Below, one piece after another: positions 43,646-53,066 of a DNA stretch of 64,000 nt. Numbering within the stretch: position 1 is the first letter of the stretch; every line of letters begins with the position of its first letter. Below the pieces are notes generated by a model. It saw nothing but the letters and a program-made list of their open reading frames with translations. It was not told the origin of the DNA and made no database searches. Origin of the DNA: Rhizobium lentis (GTDB lineage Bacteria; Pseudomonadota; Alphaproteobacteria; Rhizobiales; Rhizobiaceae). A program made the translations under genes and the position numbers. The stretch lies in contig NZ_CP071455.1 of the NCBI RefSeq assembly GCF_017352135.1, forward strand, positions 186,001 to 250,000, in the 5' to 3' direction.

Positions 43646-44098
43646 ATGTCGAACGTCTCAAGGACAGGCAAGAACGAGATCAACAACGCGACCAGCCCGA
43701 CCACCTTCGGAAGGTCGGTCGAGAGCCAGGCACAGATGCAGGATGCCGCAGCGGAGGCATCACCCGAAGCCGGCGGCGAAGCGCTCAATATCTACCGGTT
43801 GGAACCAATCGCCAAGCCCGACGATCCCAGATGGGCCAACGCCCCCGGCCACGGCACGGTCGTCGTGGCCGCCAGAACGCCCGGTGACGCCAGAATCGTC
43901 GCCTCCGCGCGCGAACTCGATTTCATGGAAGTCGATGCGGCGCCGGCCGAGGATGTCACCACGGCCAATGCCAGCGCATTCCGAGACGACAAGCTCTACA
44001 CCGTGATCGAGATCGATCGGGACAGACGTGATATAAAGCGGGGTATTCTCGACGGCACGGTCTCGGTCGACACGATCCGGCCGGTCGAGGCGGACTAG
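43646..44098 (+). CDS. hypothetical protein (150 aa), stress-promoter associated
   Basis: A 150-residue soluble protein. The first ~50 residues are polar and low-complexity (NNATSPTTFGRSVESQAQMQ). The rest is a compact domain with IYRLEPIAKPDDPRWANAPG, GTVVVAARTPGDARIVASAR and LYTVIEIDRDRRDIKRGILD. The alternation of strands recalls small ferredoxin-like folds, but I recognise no family. The AAGGAGAGCGAC site is strong. It lies after an EcfG promoter and 27 bases before another small gene. Confidence 0.72.
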   Translation: MSNVSRTGKNEINNATSPTTFGRSVESQAQMQDAAAEASPEAGGEALNIYRLEPIAKPDDPRWANAPGHGTVVVAARTPGDARIVASARELDFMEVDAAPAEDVTTANASAFRDDKLYTVIEIDRDRRDIKRGILDGTVSVDTIRPVEAD

Positions 44099-44125
44099 AA
44101 ATCCTTTCTTCATCGGGGAGTTCTC

Positions 44126-44407
44126 ATGAATACCGCCAATCTGCAGCTCAAAGGCCTGATCATGGCAATGGCCTCGCTATGCGACGCGATCGCCGAGAAG
44201 GAATTGCTCACACGTGGGGAAATCAATGCCGCGCTCTCGAAGGCTCAAAAGGCGATTGAGGATGACGATGACCATGAGCTGTCCGGCGCCAACCGAGCAG
44301 CGATCCTGTTTCCGATCCGCGTGCTGCAGCTTGCCGGCGAAGCCGGCCGCAAAGGCGAAGGGGCCACGTTTTCGGACTATGCCAAGCTCGTGGGAAAACT
44401 TACCTGA
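44126..44407 (+). CDS. small helical hypothetical protein (93 aa)
   Basis: A 93-residue all-helical soluble protein (LKGLIMAMASLCDAIAEKEL, then GEINAALSKAQKAIEDDDDH and RAAILFPIRVLQLAGEAGRK). A GGGGAG site precedes the ATG. It follows the 150-residue gene by 27 bases and should share its EcfG promoter. No family recognised. Confidence 0.68.
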   Translation: MNTANLQLKGLIMAMASLCDAIAEKELLTRGEINAALSKAQKAIEDDDDHELSGANRAAILFPIRVLQLAGEAGRKGEGATFSDYAKLVGKLT

Positions 44408-44503
44408 CGATATTCGAAGGTTTTGCTTGCAACGTCGGAGAGCATTGCCCCGCCCGCAACATCCAGCACTGTCGATTTTTGCGATAAGTTGATCATTTTG
44501 ATC

Positions 44504-44533
44504 TTGTTTTCCCGCCACCCCTGTGGCTATACC
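44504..44533 (+). promoter_or_regulatory. possible sigma-70 promoter for the iron-type importer
   Basis: TTGTTT, an 18-base spacer and TATACC lie 37 bases before the GTG of the binding-protein gene. The match is fair, and the surrounding stretch is AT-richer than the genes. No clear iron-response box was found. Confidence 0.3.
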
Positions 44534-44569
44534 CCCGGGCGCATATATTCACGCACCGGGATTATCTTC

Positions 44570-45595
44570 GTGACCAGCATCAACTCACTTCTGGCCGCCT
44601 GCGGCCTCTCCGCCTTGATCGGCCTTGCCGCAACCCCGTCCTTCGCCGGTTCGACCTCCTATCCGCTGACGCTGGAGAACTGCGGCGCCGAGGTGACGTT
44701 CAAGAAGGCGCCCGAGCGGGCAATCGGGCTTGGCCAGAACAGCGCGGAAATCCTGCTGCTGCTCGGCCTTCAGGACAAGATGGTCGGCACCGCCTTCTGG
44801 CCCAGCAAGGTCCTGCCGCAGCTCGCCGAGGCCAATGCCAAGGTCAAGCTTCTCACGGTCGAGATGCCGACCTTCGAATCCATGCTCGCCGAAAATCCCG
44901 ATTTCGTGGCCGTCGCCCTGCCGAGCCTCGTCGGGCCGAACAGCAAGATCGCCAAGCGCGAGGATTTCGACAAGGTCGGCGTCGCGACCTATCTCTCGCC
45001 CAGCACCTGCCTCAGCACCAAGGACGTCAAGGACCAGTACGGCAGTCGCGGTGAGCTGTGGAACATGGACCTCCTCTATAAAGAGATCGACGAACTCTCG
45101 CAGATTTTCGACGTTGCCGACCGCGGCCAGGCTGTGATTGCCGATTTCAAGGCGCGTGAAGCCAAGCTTCGCGCGAGCGTTTCCAAGGACGGCAAGAACC
45201 TCTCCTACGTCTTCTGGTTCTCCAGCCCCAGCCCGTCGGCCGACGCCTATGTCGGCGGCAAGAACGGCGCCTCCGGCTTCATCGCCGACCTGCTCGGCGG
45301 GCACAATGCGATCACCGCAGAGGCGGAATGGCCGACCGTCGGCTGGGAAGGCATCATCGCCGCCAATCCCGACGTCATCGTCGTCGCCAGCCTCGACCGC
45401 AATCGCTGGGAGCTCGACAAGCCGGAAGCCAAGATCAAGTTCCTCAACACCGATCCGGCCGTCAGCCAGATCCCGGCCGTCAAGAACAAGGCTCTTGTCG
45501 TCATGGACGGACAGGCGATGAACCCGACCATCCGCACGATCTACGGCGCCGAGCAGGTGACAGAGCAGCTGAAGGCGCTTGGTCTGCGGAAGTGA
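44570..45595 (+). CDS. iron-siderophore-type ABC transporter binding protein
   Basis: A 341-residue periplasmic binding protein of the FecB/FhuD (helical-backbone) family. The GTG start gives a clean signal peptide (INSLLAACGLSALIGLAATP, then SFA) with cleavage before GSTSYPLTLENCG. Family blocks are YPLTLENCGAEVTFKKAPER, EILLLLGLQDKMVGTAFWP, GWEGIIAANPDVIVVASLDR and a C-terminal helix. Its last codons overlap the permease start. The ligand may be a ferric siderophore, haem or cobalamin; this cannot be decided. Confidence 0.9.
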   Translation: MTSINSLLAACGLSALIGLAATPSFAGSTSYPLTLENCGAEVTFKKAPERAIGLGQNSAEILLLLGLQDKMVGTAFWPSKVLPQLAEANAKVKLLTVEMPTFESMLAENPDFVAVALPSLVGPNSKIAKREDFDKVGVATYLSPSTCLSTKDVKDQYGSRGELWNMDLLYKEIDELSQIFDVADRGQAVIADFKAREAKLRASVSKDGKNLSYVFWFSSPSPSADAYVGGKNGASGFIADLLGGHNAITAEAEWPTVGWEGIIAANPDVIVVASLDRNRWELDKPEAKIKFLNTDPAVSQIPAVKNKALVVMDGQAMNPTIRTIYGAEQVTEQLKALGLRK

Positions 45596-46632
45596 CTGAC
45601 GCAGGCCGTCTCTTCCGGCAGCTGGGAGCGGTCACCGTACTGCTCCTGGCTTCCCTGTGCCTCATCGCGGTCGCCATCGGCGTCAGCGTCGGGATCGGCG
45701 ATCTGCCGATCCCGCTTACGACCACCTTTTCGGCGGTCACCAACCGGCTCGGATGGACCGGGGTCGAGCTCAACCGCATCCACGAGACGGTCATTTGGGA
45801 TTATCGCCTGAGCCGGGCGTTGGTCGCCGCCTTCTGCGGCGCCGGATTGGCGCTGTCGGGCGCGATCATGCAGTCGCTGCTGCGCAACCCGCTTGCCGAA
45901 CCCTATGTGCTCGGCATCTCGGCCGGCGCGTCTACCGGCGCCGTCGCGATCGTTATCCTCGGGCTCGGCTCGGGCGCGGTATCCCTATCATCAGGCGCGT
46001 TTGCCGGCGCCTTCGCAGCCTTCTTCTTTGTCGCATTGCTTTCCAACGGCACCCGCGGCGGCGCCGACCGCACCATCCTTGCCGGTGTCGCCGCATCCCA
46101 GCTCTTCAACGCCTCGACCTCCTATATCGTCACCACCTCGGCCAACGCCCAGCAGGCCCGCGACGTCATGTTCTGGCTGCTCGGCAGCTTCAGCGGCGTG
46201 CGCTGGCCGGAATTCGCGCTGGTCTCGGTCGTCGTCGGTCTCGGCCTTGCCGCCTGTCTGCTCTATGCCCGCGTGCTCGACGCCTTCGCTTTCGGCGACG
46301 AGGCGGCATCCTCGCTTGGCGTCAATGTCGGGCGCGCCCGCATGGTGCTCTTCGCACTGACGGCGATGATGACCGCCACGATCGTCAGCATGGTCGGCTC
46401 GATCGGCTTCGTCGGCCTCGTCGTGCCGCATGTCGCCCGTTTCGTCGTCGGGCCGTTGCATATCCGTCTGCTGCCGGCCTGCGCCATCGGGGGAGCGATC
46501 TTCATGGTGCTCGCCGACATCGCTGCGCGTGCCCTCATTCCCGGCCAGATCCTGCCGATCGGCGTCGTCACGGCGCTGGTGGGCGTTCCCTTCTTCTCGA
46601 TCATCCTCTACCGGTTCCAGCGCGCGTCATGA
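45592..46632 (+). CDS. FecCD-type ABC transporter permease
   Basis: A 346-residue FecCD/BtuC-family permease with about ten membrane helices. Typical blocks are WDYRLSRALVAAFCGAGLAL, SGAIMQSLLRNPLAEPYVLG and GSIGFVGLVVPHVARFVVGP. The start is GTG overlapping the binding-protein stop (GTGA), which couples the two. A single permease gene implies a homodimer, as in BtuC. Four-base overlap with the ATPase gene downstream completes the operon. Confidence 0.93.
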   Translation: MTDAGRLFRQLGAVTVLLLASLCLIAVAIGVSVGIGDLPIPLTTTFSAVTNRLGWTGVELNRIHETVIWDYRLSRALVAAFCGAGLALSGAIMQSLLRNPLAEPYVLGISAGASTGAVAIVILGLGSGAVSLSSGAFAGAFAAFFFVALLSNGTRGGADRTILAGVAASQLFNASTSYIVTTSANAQQARDVMFWLLGSFSGVRWPEFALVSVVVGLGLAACLLYARVLDAFAFGDEAASSLGVNVGRARMVLFALTAMMTATIVSMVGSIGFVGLVVPHVARFVVGPLHIRLLPACAIGGAIFMVLADIAARALIPGQILPIGVVTALVGVPFFSIILYRFQRAS

Positions 46633-47390
46633 GCATCAAGGCCGACAATGTCACCTGGAAAATTGGCAGGAAGACCATTCTGGACGGCGTCTCCATGGAG
46701 GCTGAGCCCGGCCGGATGCTCGGCCTGCTCGGGCCGAACGGCTCGGGCAAGACCTCGCTGCTCAGGCTTCTCGCCGGCCTGAAGCGGCCGCATTCCGGCC
46801 GCGTCATGCTCGACCGCAGCGACATCGGCACGATCAGTCGCCGCTCGATCGCCCGTCGCATCGCCTTCGTCGAGCAGCACGCGACGACGAACGCCAATCT
46901 GAAGGTCGTCGACGTCGTCAAGCTCGGCCGCTTCCCGCACCGTTCGATGTTCTCGGGCTGGACGAAGGCCGACGAAGAAGCGGTGGAAGCGGCACTCGCC
47001 CGCGCCGGCATGGCGGAGAAGCGCGACGACCGCTGGCAGAGTCTTTCCGGCGGCGAAAAGCAGCGCACCCATATCGCCAGGGCGCTCGCTCAATCGCCTA
47101 GGGAATTGATCCTCGACGAGCCCACCAACCATCTCGATATCCAGCACCAGATCGGCCTGATGCGGCTCGTCTCCGGCCTGCCGATCACCAGCATCGTCGC
47201 GCTGCACGATCTCAACCATGCCGCCATGTTCTGCGACCGGCTGATCATCATGCACCAAGGCCGGATCGTCGCCTCCGGCACGCCTGAGGACGTGCTGAGC
47301 GAGAAGCTACTGCGCGAGGTCTTTTCTATCGAGGCGCGGATCGAAGCCTCGCCCTATCATTCGCGCCCGCATATCCACTATCTCAAGTGA
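46629..47390 (+). CDS. FecE/FepC-type ABC transporter ATPase
   Basis: A 253-residue ABC ATPase of the iron-siderophore/B12 group. Walker A is GLLGPNGSGKTSLLRLLAG, the signature SLSGGEKQRTHIARALA, Walker B ELILDEPTNHLDIQHQI, and the switch His lies in VALHDLNHAAMFCDR. Length is normal. It ends in a bidirectional terminator shared with the convergent Lrp-type gene. Confidence 0.94.
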   Translation: MSIKADNVTWKIGRKTILDGVSMEAEPGRMLGLLGPNGSGKTSLLRLLAGLKRPHSGRVMLDRSDIGTISRRSIARRIAFVEQHATTNANLKVVDVVKLGRFPHRSMFSGWTKADEEAVEAALARAGMAEKRDDRWQSLSGGEKQRTHIARALAQSPRELILDEPTNHLDIQHQIGLMRLVSGLPITSIVALHDLNHAAMFCDRLIIMHQGRIVASGTPEDVLSEKLLREVFSIEARIEASPYHSRPHIHYLK

Positions 47391-47408
47391 GAGCGGGCTC
47401 GCTCTCAC
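47387..47408. terminator. bidirectional terminator hairpin
   Basis: Perfect nine-base arms GTGAGAGCG and CGCTCTCAC with a four-base loop span both stop codons of the convergent ATPase and Lrp-type genes. No T-run is evident on either side, so it may rely on Rho or act as a 3' stabiliser. Confidence 0.65.
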
Positions 47409-47872
47409 GACACGATCTGCAGCGGCAAAGCCGTGGTCTTTTTCAATGTCCTGAGGACGATGCTCGATTTGACCAATGCCAGATTGTCGGTGACGCGGAT
47501 CATCCTTTCGAGAAACTGGCTGAGATGGTCGAGGTCGCGCGTCATCACCTTCATCAGAAAGTCGGCGTCGCCGGTCTGCGAATAGCACTCCAAAATCTCC
47601 GGCGCGGTCTCGATGAAGCGATGAAGTTTCTCGTTTCCGCCTTCGGTATGTGCTCTCAAGCTGACGAGCGTATGAGCAACGACCGTGAAACCCAGTTTTG
47701 CGGGATTGAGGATGGCGACGACGCCTTGGATATATTGCTCATTGCGCAGCCTTTCCAAACGACGTGCGCATTGGGTCGCCGAGAGATTGACCTTCTGAGA
47801 GAGTTCGCTCTGCGTCAGCTCGCTGTTTTGCTGGAGTGCGGCAAGCAGTTTGATATCGAACTGGTCAAGCAT
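47405..47872 (-). CDS. Lrp/AsnC family regulator
   Basis: A 155-residue Lrp/AsnC regulator. The N-terminal helix-turn-helix is LDQFDIKLLAALQQNSELTQ then SELSQKVNLSATQCARRLER. The RAM ligand domain follows, with ILECYSQTGDADFLMKVMTR, the core motif of the family. The ATG has an excellent GGAGGAGG site. It is divergent from the aromatic aminotransferase gene, with 150 bases between, and presumably controls it and the thiamine-diphosphate enzyme in response to an amino acid. Confidence 0.93.
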   Translation of the reverse strand: MLDQFDIKLLAALQQNSELTQSELSQKVNLSATQCARRLERLRNEQYIQGVVAILNPAKLGFTVVAHTLVSLRAHTEGGNEKLHRFIETAPEILECYSQTGDADFLMKVMTRDLDHLSQFLERMIRVTDNLALVKSSIVLRTLKKTTALPLQIVS

Positions 47873-48022
47873 AGCACCTCCTCCAACCGTGATTTTCTGC
47901 ACATCATAAGCTGTTTTCGCTGATTGTCTGCATGATCGCGCTTAAATAGGGAGAAAATCGCAGAAATTCGCCATGGAACTTCAGTTAATCTCCGGCCACC
48001 TAAAAAAGATCGAGGTGGAACT

Positions 48023-49201
48023 GTGTTTGACCAACTGAACAGCCGGCCGGCCGACAGCCTGCTTGCCCTCATCAAGGCCTTCCAGGCTGACGATCGCCTG
48101 GGAAAGATCGACCTCGGGGTCGGGGTCTATCGCGATGCGATGGGACGCACGCCTGTCATGAGGGCCGTGAAGGCTGCGGAGCAATTTCTCCTGGAGAACC
48201 AGGACAGCAAGAAATACCTCGGCCCCGAAGGCGATCTGCAATTCGTGCGCCTGCTTGAGCCGATCATCTTCGGCAACGCGCCGAAATTCGCCCAACGGCT
48301 CGCCGGTATTCAAACGCCCGGCGGCAGCGGCGCGCTCCGTCTCGGCGCGGAGCTCATTCAAACGGCAAACCCATCAGCAAAAGTTTTTTTGGGAACGCCG
48401 AGCTGGCCCAACCATGCACCGATTTTCGCTTCGGCACGCTTGGGCGTGAAGGAATACGCCTTCGTGGACCTGACTTCACAGCAGGTGACATTCGACAGCG
48501 TCGTCTCCGCCTTGTCTTCCGCCGGGGAAGGCGACGTCGTGCTGCTTCACGGTTGCTGCCATAACCCAACTGGCATCGATTTCACCATCGAGCAATGGCG
48601 AAAGATTACCGACCTCCTCGTCGCGCACAGGCTGGTGCCCTTCATCGATCTTGCCTATCAGGGGCTCGGCGACGGCCTCGAACAGGATGCCGCCCCGACA
48701 CGCATGATCCTCGGTGCGGTCGACGAGGCGCTGATCGCCTATTCCTGCGACAAGAACTTCGGCCTCTATCGCGAACGCGTCGGCGCACTTTATGTCGTGG
48801 CTCGCAATGCCGATGACGTCAGAAAGGCGGAAAGCAACATGGCGGCGCTTGCCCGCGTCAACTGGTCCATGCCGCCGGATCATGGGGCTGCCGTCGTCAG
48901 GGCCATTCTCGAAAGCCCCGAAATGACGACAATGTGGCGCGTCGAACTCGAAGAGATGTGCCTGCGCGTCAACGGCAATCGTGCCGCGCTGGCCACGGCC
49001 TCTGCCGATCTCGCCTTTATCAGCCGCCAACGCGGGCTGTTTTCCAATCTCGCCATGTCCAAGGAAACGGCCGCTGCCCTCAGAGCCAGGCACGGCATCT
49101 ACATGGCGGATTCCGGGCGCATGAACCTTGCCGGCATGCAGCCTGCCGATGCCGGCGCCATCGTCGCTGCGCTCCGGGCCGAAGGCTGCCTGAGATCGTA
49201 A
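48023..49201 (+). CDS. aromatic amino acid aminotransferase (class I, TyrB-like)
   Basis: A 392-residue PLP-dependent aminotransferase of the aspartate/tyrosine (subgroup I-alpha) type. Marks are IDLGVGVYRDAMGRTPVMRA, the YLGPEGD block, LHGCCHNPTGID, PFIDLAYQGLGDGLEQD and the PLP lysine in YSCDKNFGLYRERVG. The C-terminal arginine block is DSGRMNLAGM. The start is GTG after AGGTGG. It should convert aromatic amino acids or aspartate with 2-oxoglutarate to the 2-oxo acid. The next gene encodes a thiamine-diphosphate enzyme 25 bases on. Confidence 0.92.
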   Translation: MFDQLNSRPADSLLALIKAFQADDRLGKIDLGVGVYRDAMGRTPVMRAVKAAEQFLLENQDSKKYLGPEGDLQFVRLLEPIIFGNAPKFAQRLAGIQTPGGSGALRLGAELIQTANPSAKVFLGTPSWPNHAPIFASARLGVKEYAFVDLTSQQVTFDSVVSALSSAGEGDVVLLHGCCHNPTGIDFTIEQWRKITDLLVAHRLVPFIDLAYQGLGDGLEQDAAPTRMILGAVDEALIAYSCDKNFGLYRERVGALYVVARNADDVRKAESNMAALARVNWSMPPDHGAAVVRAILESPEMTTMWRVELEEMCLRVNGNRAALATASADLAFISRQRGLFSNLAMSKETAAALRARHGIYMADSGRMNLAGMQPADAGAIVAALRAEGCLRS

Positions 49202-49226
49202 CCGAACGAAGCATTGGAGCCTCCGA

Positions 49227-50855
49227 ATGAGCAGGAAAGAAACGACCGGCCAGGCGATCACCCGTTCGCTTGTCGCCCATGGGATCGATACGGTCTTCGG
49301 CATCCCGGGCGCCCACATGTATGACTTCAACGACGCCCTCTACGGCGCTGGCGATAAAATCCGGTTCATTCACACCCGGCACGAACAGGGTGCGGCCTAC
49401 ATGGCCTACGGTTATGCCAAGTCCACCGGCCGGGTCGGCGCCTATACCGTCGTCCCCGGCCCAGGCGTCCTCAATTCCGGCGCGGCCCTTTGCACCGCTT
49501 ACGGCGCCAATGCGCCGGTGCTTTGCATCACCGGCAACATCATGTCGCATCTGATTGGACAAGGCAGAGGGCAACTGCACGAACTGCCGGACCAACTCGC
49601 GACGATGCGCGGGATTACCAAGACGGCAGAGCGGATCAACCATCAGTCCGAAACCGGGCCTGTCTTGGCCGGGGTCCTCAGCAAGATGCTTTCGGGCCGC
49701 CAGGGGCCGGGAGCAGTCGAAGCGCCATGGGACGTGTTTGGGCAATTCGGCCCTGAAATCGATCTCCCCCTTGCCAAGAGAGCACCTGATCCGGCCGTCA
49801 ATCCTGACCAGATCGCCGCTGCGGCAGCGCTGATATCAGGCGCCAGCAATCCGCTGATCATGGTCGGCGGCGGCGCGGCGAATGCCGGCCCAGAGATCGC
49901 CGCGCTTGCGGAATTGCTGCAGGCGCCGGTCACCTCCCATCGCTCCGGCAAGGGTATCGTCGCCGACGACCATCCGAACACTCTGAATTTCGTCGCCGCC
50001 TATGAATATTGGAAAAAGGTCGATGTGCTGATCGGGATTGGCAGCCGGCTCGAATTGCAGTTCATGCGGTGGAAGTGGCTTCCCAAGGGTCTGAAGGTCA
50101 TCCGTATGGATATTGATCCGACCGAGATGGTCCGCCTGAAGCCCGATGTCGGTATCGTCGCGGATGCGAGGGACGGAACGCAGGCGCTGACCGCTGCGCT
50201 GGCCGGTTACAGCCGCGAGAAACGCACGCCTGAATTTGCCGCGCTCAATGAAGAGGCGAGGTCTCGCTTCTCGGCGGTGCAGCCGCAGCTTGGCTATCTC
50301 CAAGCCATCCGCGAAGCTTTGCCGAGAGACGGTTTCTTTGTCGAGGAGGTCAGCCAGATGGGCTTCACCGCCCGCTTTGCATTCCCGACCTACGGACCTC
50401 GCCTATATGTGACATGCGGTTACCAGGATAATCTCGGTTTCGGCTTCAACACCGCCTTGGGCGTGAAAGTCGCCAATCCCGACAAAGTGGTCATCTCCGT
50501 ATCGGGTGATGGCGGTTTCATGTTCGGCGTCCAGGAGCTTGCCACCGCCGTGCAGCACAAGATCGCCATCGTCGCCATCGTCTTCAACAACTCTGCCTAC
50601 GGCAATGTGCTGCGCGACCAGCAGCAGACCTATAAAGGCCGCATTCTAGGCTCGGATCTCACCAATCCCGACTTCGTCACCCTCGCCGAAAGCTTCGGCA
50701 TCCGATCCTTCAAGGCGACAAGCCCAGGCGAACTGAGAGGCATATTGGAGAAAGCGCTCTCACTCGATGAGCCTGTCCTTATAGAAGTTCCCGTCGAAAA
50801 GGGATCCGAGGCGAGCCCCTGGCCTTTCATTCATCCGGCTCCGCACGCCGAATGA
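49227..50855 (+). CDS. thiamine-diphosphate enzyme, acetolactate synthase/2-oxoacid decarboxylase type
   Basis: A 542-residue ThDP-dependent enzyme with three domains. The N-terminal Pyr domain has the catalytic Glu in HTRHEQGAAYMAYGYAK and the VVPGPGVLNSGAAL block. The central domain contains NPLIMVGGGAANAGPEIAAL. The C-terminal PP domain carries the ThDP/Mg motif GDGGFMFGVQELATAVQH ending in VFNNSAYGN. Its partner is an aromatic aminotransferase, so the likely substrate is an aryl-pyruvate (decarboxylation or carboligation); true acetolactate synthase is less likely with no small subunit nearby. Convergent with glgB. Confidence 0.85.
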   Translation: MSRKETTGQAITRSLVAHGIDTVFGIPGAHMYDFNDALYGAGDKIRFIHTRHEQGAAYMAYGYAKSTGRVGAYTVVPGPGVLNSGAALCTAYGANAPVLCITGNIMSHLIGQGRGQLHELPDQLATMRGITKTAERINHQSETGPVLAGVLSKMLSGRQGPGAVEAPWDVFGQFGPEIDLPLAKRAPDPAVNPDQIAAAAALISGASNPLIMVGGGAANAGPEIAALAELLQAPVTSHRSGKGIVADDHPNTLNFVAAYEYWKKVDVLIGIGSRLELQFMRWKWLPKGLKVIRMDIDPTEMVRLKPDVGIVADARDGTQALTAALAGYSREKRTPEFAALNEEARSRFSAVQPQLGYLQAIREALPRDGFFVEEVSQMGFTARFAFPTYGPRLYVTCGYQDNLGFGFNTALGVKVANPDKVVISVSGDGGFMFGVQELATAVQHKIAIVAIVFNNSAYGNVLRDQQQTYKGRILGSDLTNPDFVTLAESFGIRSFKATSPGELRGILEKALSLDEPVLIEVPVEKGSEASPWPFIHPAPHAE

Positions 50856-50861
50856 AGCCCC

Positions 50862-53066
50862 TCAAGGCGATGGTCCCTTCAGAAAGATCGTCGCCAGCGG
50901 CGGCAGCGTCAGCGAGAGCGAGACGGGCCTGCCATGCGAAGGTACGGGCTCGCTCGACACTGCCCCGTTGACGAGGCCCGAGCCGCCATATTCGCTTGCA
51001 TCCGTGGTGATCCTCTCGATCCACACGCCGTCCTGTGGCACGCCGATCCGGTAGCCATAACGCGGCACCGGCGTGAAATTCGAGACGACAAGGACCGAGG
51101 AGGAGCGATCGGGGGCATAACGGAGCATGCCGAGGACGGAGTTGACGGCATCGTCGGCAGCCGCCCATTCGAAACCCTCGGGATGGAAATCGCCGAACTG
51201 CAGGGCCAGCTCCTGACCATAGAAGGCGTTCAAATCCTTGACCAGCCGCTGAAGCCCCGCATGCGCCGGCCGGTCCAGCACGTCCCACGTGACCGATGCG
51301 TCATGGTTCCACTCGCCCGGCTGGGCGATCTCGCCGCCCATGAACATCAGCTTTTTGCCGGGGTGGCCCCACATGAAGGCGAGATAGCTGCGCAGATTGG
51401 CAAATTTCTGCCATTCGTCGCCCGGCATCTTGCCGAGCAGCGAGCCTTTTCCATAGACGACCTCGTCGTGCGAAATCGGCAGCATGAAGCGCTCGGAATA
51501 GGCATAGATCATGCCGAAGGTCATCGTGTTGTGGTGATAGCTTCGGTAGACCGGGTCCTTCGAAATGTAGCTCAAGCTGTCATGCATCCAGCCCATGTTC
51601 CATTTGATGTCGAAGCCGAGTCCGCCCTCTTCAGGTGGTTTGGTGACGCCGGGCCAGGCGGTCGATTCCTCGGCAATCGTCATCGCATGCGGGCAGCGCT
51701 CGTGGATGATGCTGTTCAAGTGCTTGAAGAATTCCACCGCCTCCAGGTTCTCGCGGCCGCCATAGCGGTTCGGAATCCATTCCCCCTCCTTGCGGCTATA
51801 GTCGCGGTAGAGCATCGAGGCGACGGCGTCGACGCGCAATCCATCGATATGGTAGCGTTCGAGCCATTCGAGCGCGCTGGCGATCAGGAAGCCCTTCACC
51901 TCGTTGCGGCCGAGATTGTAGATCAGCGTGTTCCAGTCGCCATGAAAGCCCTCGCGCGGGTCCTCGTGTTCGTAGAGCGCAGTCCCGTCGAAGCGGGCAA
52001 GTCCCCAGACGTCTGTGGGGAAATGGGCCGGCACCCAGTCGAGGATCACGCCGATCCCGGCGCCATGGCAGCGGTCGACGAAATAGGCGAAATCTTCAGG
52101 AGTTCCATAACGGCCGGTCGGAGCGAAGAGGCCGAGCGGCTGATAGCCCCAGGAGCCGCCGAAGGGATGCTCCATGATCGGCAGCAGCTCGATATGGGTA
52201 AATCCCATCTCTCTTGCATAGGGAACGAGCCGCTGGCTGAGCTCGACCCAGTCGAGCGACCGCCCGCCATTCTCGCGCAGCCAGGAGCCGGCGTGTACCT
52301 CGTAAACGGAGACCGCGCCTTCCAGTCTTTCCTGCCGCGACCGGCCTTTCATCCAATTGTCATCAGTCCATCGAAAGCGTGCCGAGGACGCGACGATCGA
52401 GGCAGTGGACGGGGCGGCCTCGCTTGCCCGCGCGACCGGATCGGCCTTCTGCGGCAGGCAGTTTCCATGCGCGTCGATGATCTCGAACTTGTATCTTTCC
52501 CCAGGGGCGAGACGTGGGACGAACAGCTCCCATACGCCCGCCGATTGCCTCAGCCGCATCGGATTCCGGCGTCCGTCCCAGGCGTTGAAGTCGCCAACAA
52601 CCGAGACGCGCCGCGCATTCGGCGCCCAGACGGCGAAACGAACACCCGGTACGCCGTCGATCGACATATCAATCGCACCGAGCGTCCGGCTGAGGCTGTA
52701 GTGCGTGCCTTCCGATATCAGGTGAAGGTCGAGCTCCCCGAGCAGAAGACCGAAGCTGTAGGGATCCTCGGTGACTTGCACCGCGTCCGGCCAAGTGATC
52801 CGCAGCCGATATCCACTCCTCGAAGCGGTCGCAGCGGCAAACAAACCGGCTGGATGGGCGATGCTGAACGGCGTCACCACCCGCCCGCTTGCCGCCTCGA
52901 CGAGATCGACCGCCTCCGCGCCGGGCAGGAAGACGCGCACGATCGTCATGCCCCCGCTTTCATGGGGGCCGAGGATTGAAAACGGATCGCCATGGCGGCC
53001 CTCGATCAGGGCCCAGAGCGCATCCTGTCCAATGCCTGAGAGAAATTCCGAGCGCTCAACATTCAT
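50862..53066 (-). CDS. glgB: 1,4-alpha-glucan branching enzyme
   Basis: A 734-residue GH13_9 branching enzyme making alpha-1,6 branches. It has an N-terminal extension and CBM48 domain ([20 protein letters not shown]), then the barrel with [20 protein letters not shown], nucleophile in [18 protein letters not shown], acid/base in [13 protein letters not shown], and [20 protein letters not shown]. The start overlaps the treS stop (ATGA); the alternative longer start lies inside treS. Within the GlgE pathway it branches the alpha-glucan chain extended by GlgE. It is the last gene of the glgE-treS-glgB operon. Confidence 0.95.
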   Translation of the reverse strand: MNVERSEFLSGIGQDALWALIEGRHGDPFSILGPHESGGMTIVRVFLPGAEAVDLVEAASGRVVTPFSIAHPAGLFAAATASRSGYRLRITWPDAVQVTEDPYSFGLLLGELDLHLISEGTHYSLSRTLGAIDMSIDGVPGVRFAVWAPNARRVSVVGDFNAWDGRRNPMRLRQSAGVWELFVPRLAPGERYKFEIIDAHGNCLPQKADPVARASEAAPSTASIVASSARFRWTDDNWMKGRSRQERLEGAVSVYEVHAGSWLRENGGRSLDWVELSQRLVPYAREMGFTHIELLPIMEHPFGGSWGYQPLGLFAPTGRYGTPEDFAYFVDRCHGAGIGVILDWVPAHFPTDVWGLARFDGTALYEHEDPREGFHGDWNTLIYNLGRNEVKGFLIASALEWLERYHIDGLRVDAVASMLYRDYSRKEGEWIPNRYGGRENLEAVEFFKHLNSIIHERCPHAMTIAEESTAWPGVTKPPEEGGLGFDIKWNMGWMHDSLSYISKDPVYRSYHHNTMTFGMIYAYSERFMLPISHDEVVYGKGSLLGKMPGDEWQKFANLRSYLAFMWGHPGKKLMFMGGEIAQPGEWNHDASVTWDVLDRPAHAGLQRLVKDLNAFYGQELALQFGDFHPEGFEWAAADDAVNSVLGMLRYAPDRSSSVLVVSNFTPVPRYGYRIGVPQDGVWIERITTDASEYGGSGLVNGAVSSEPVPSHGRPVSLSLTLPPLATIFLKGPSP

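Noticed and set aside
50934..52979. 681-codon plus-strand open frame opposite glgB
   Set aside because: Antisense to the catalytic barrel of glgB with no family likeness.
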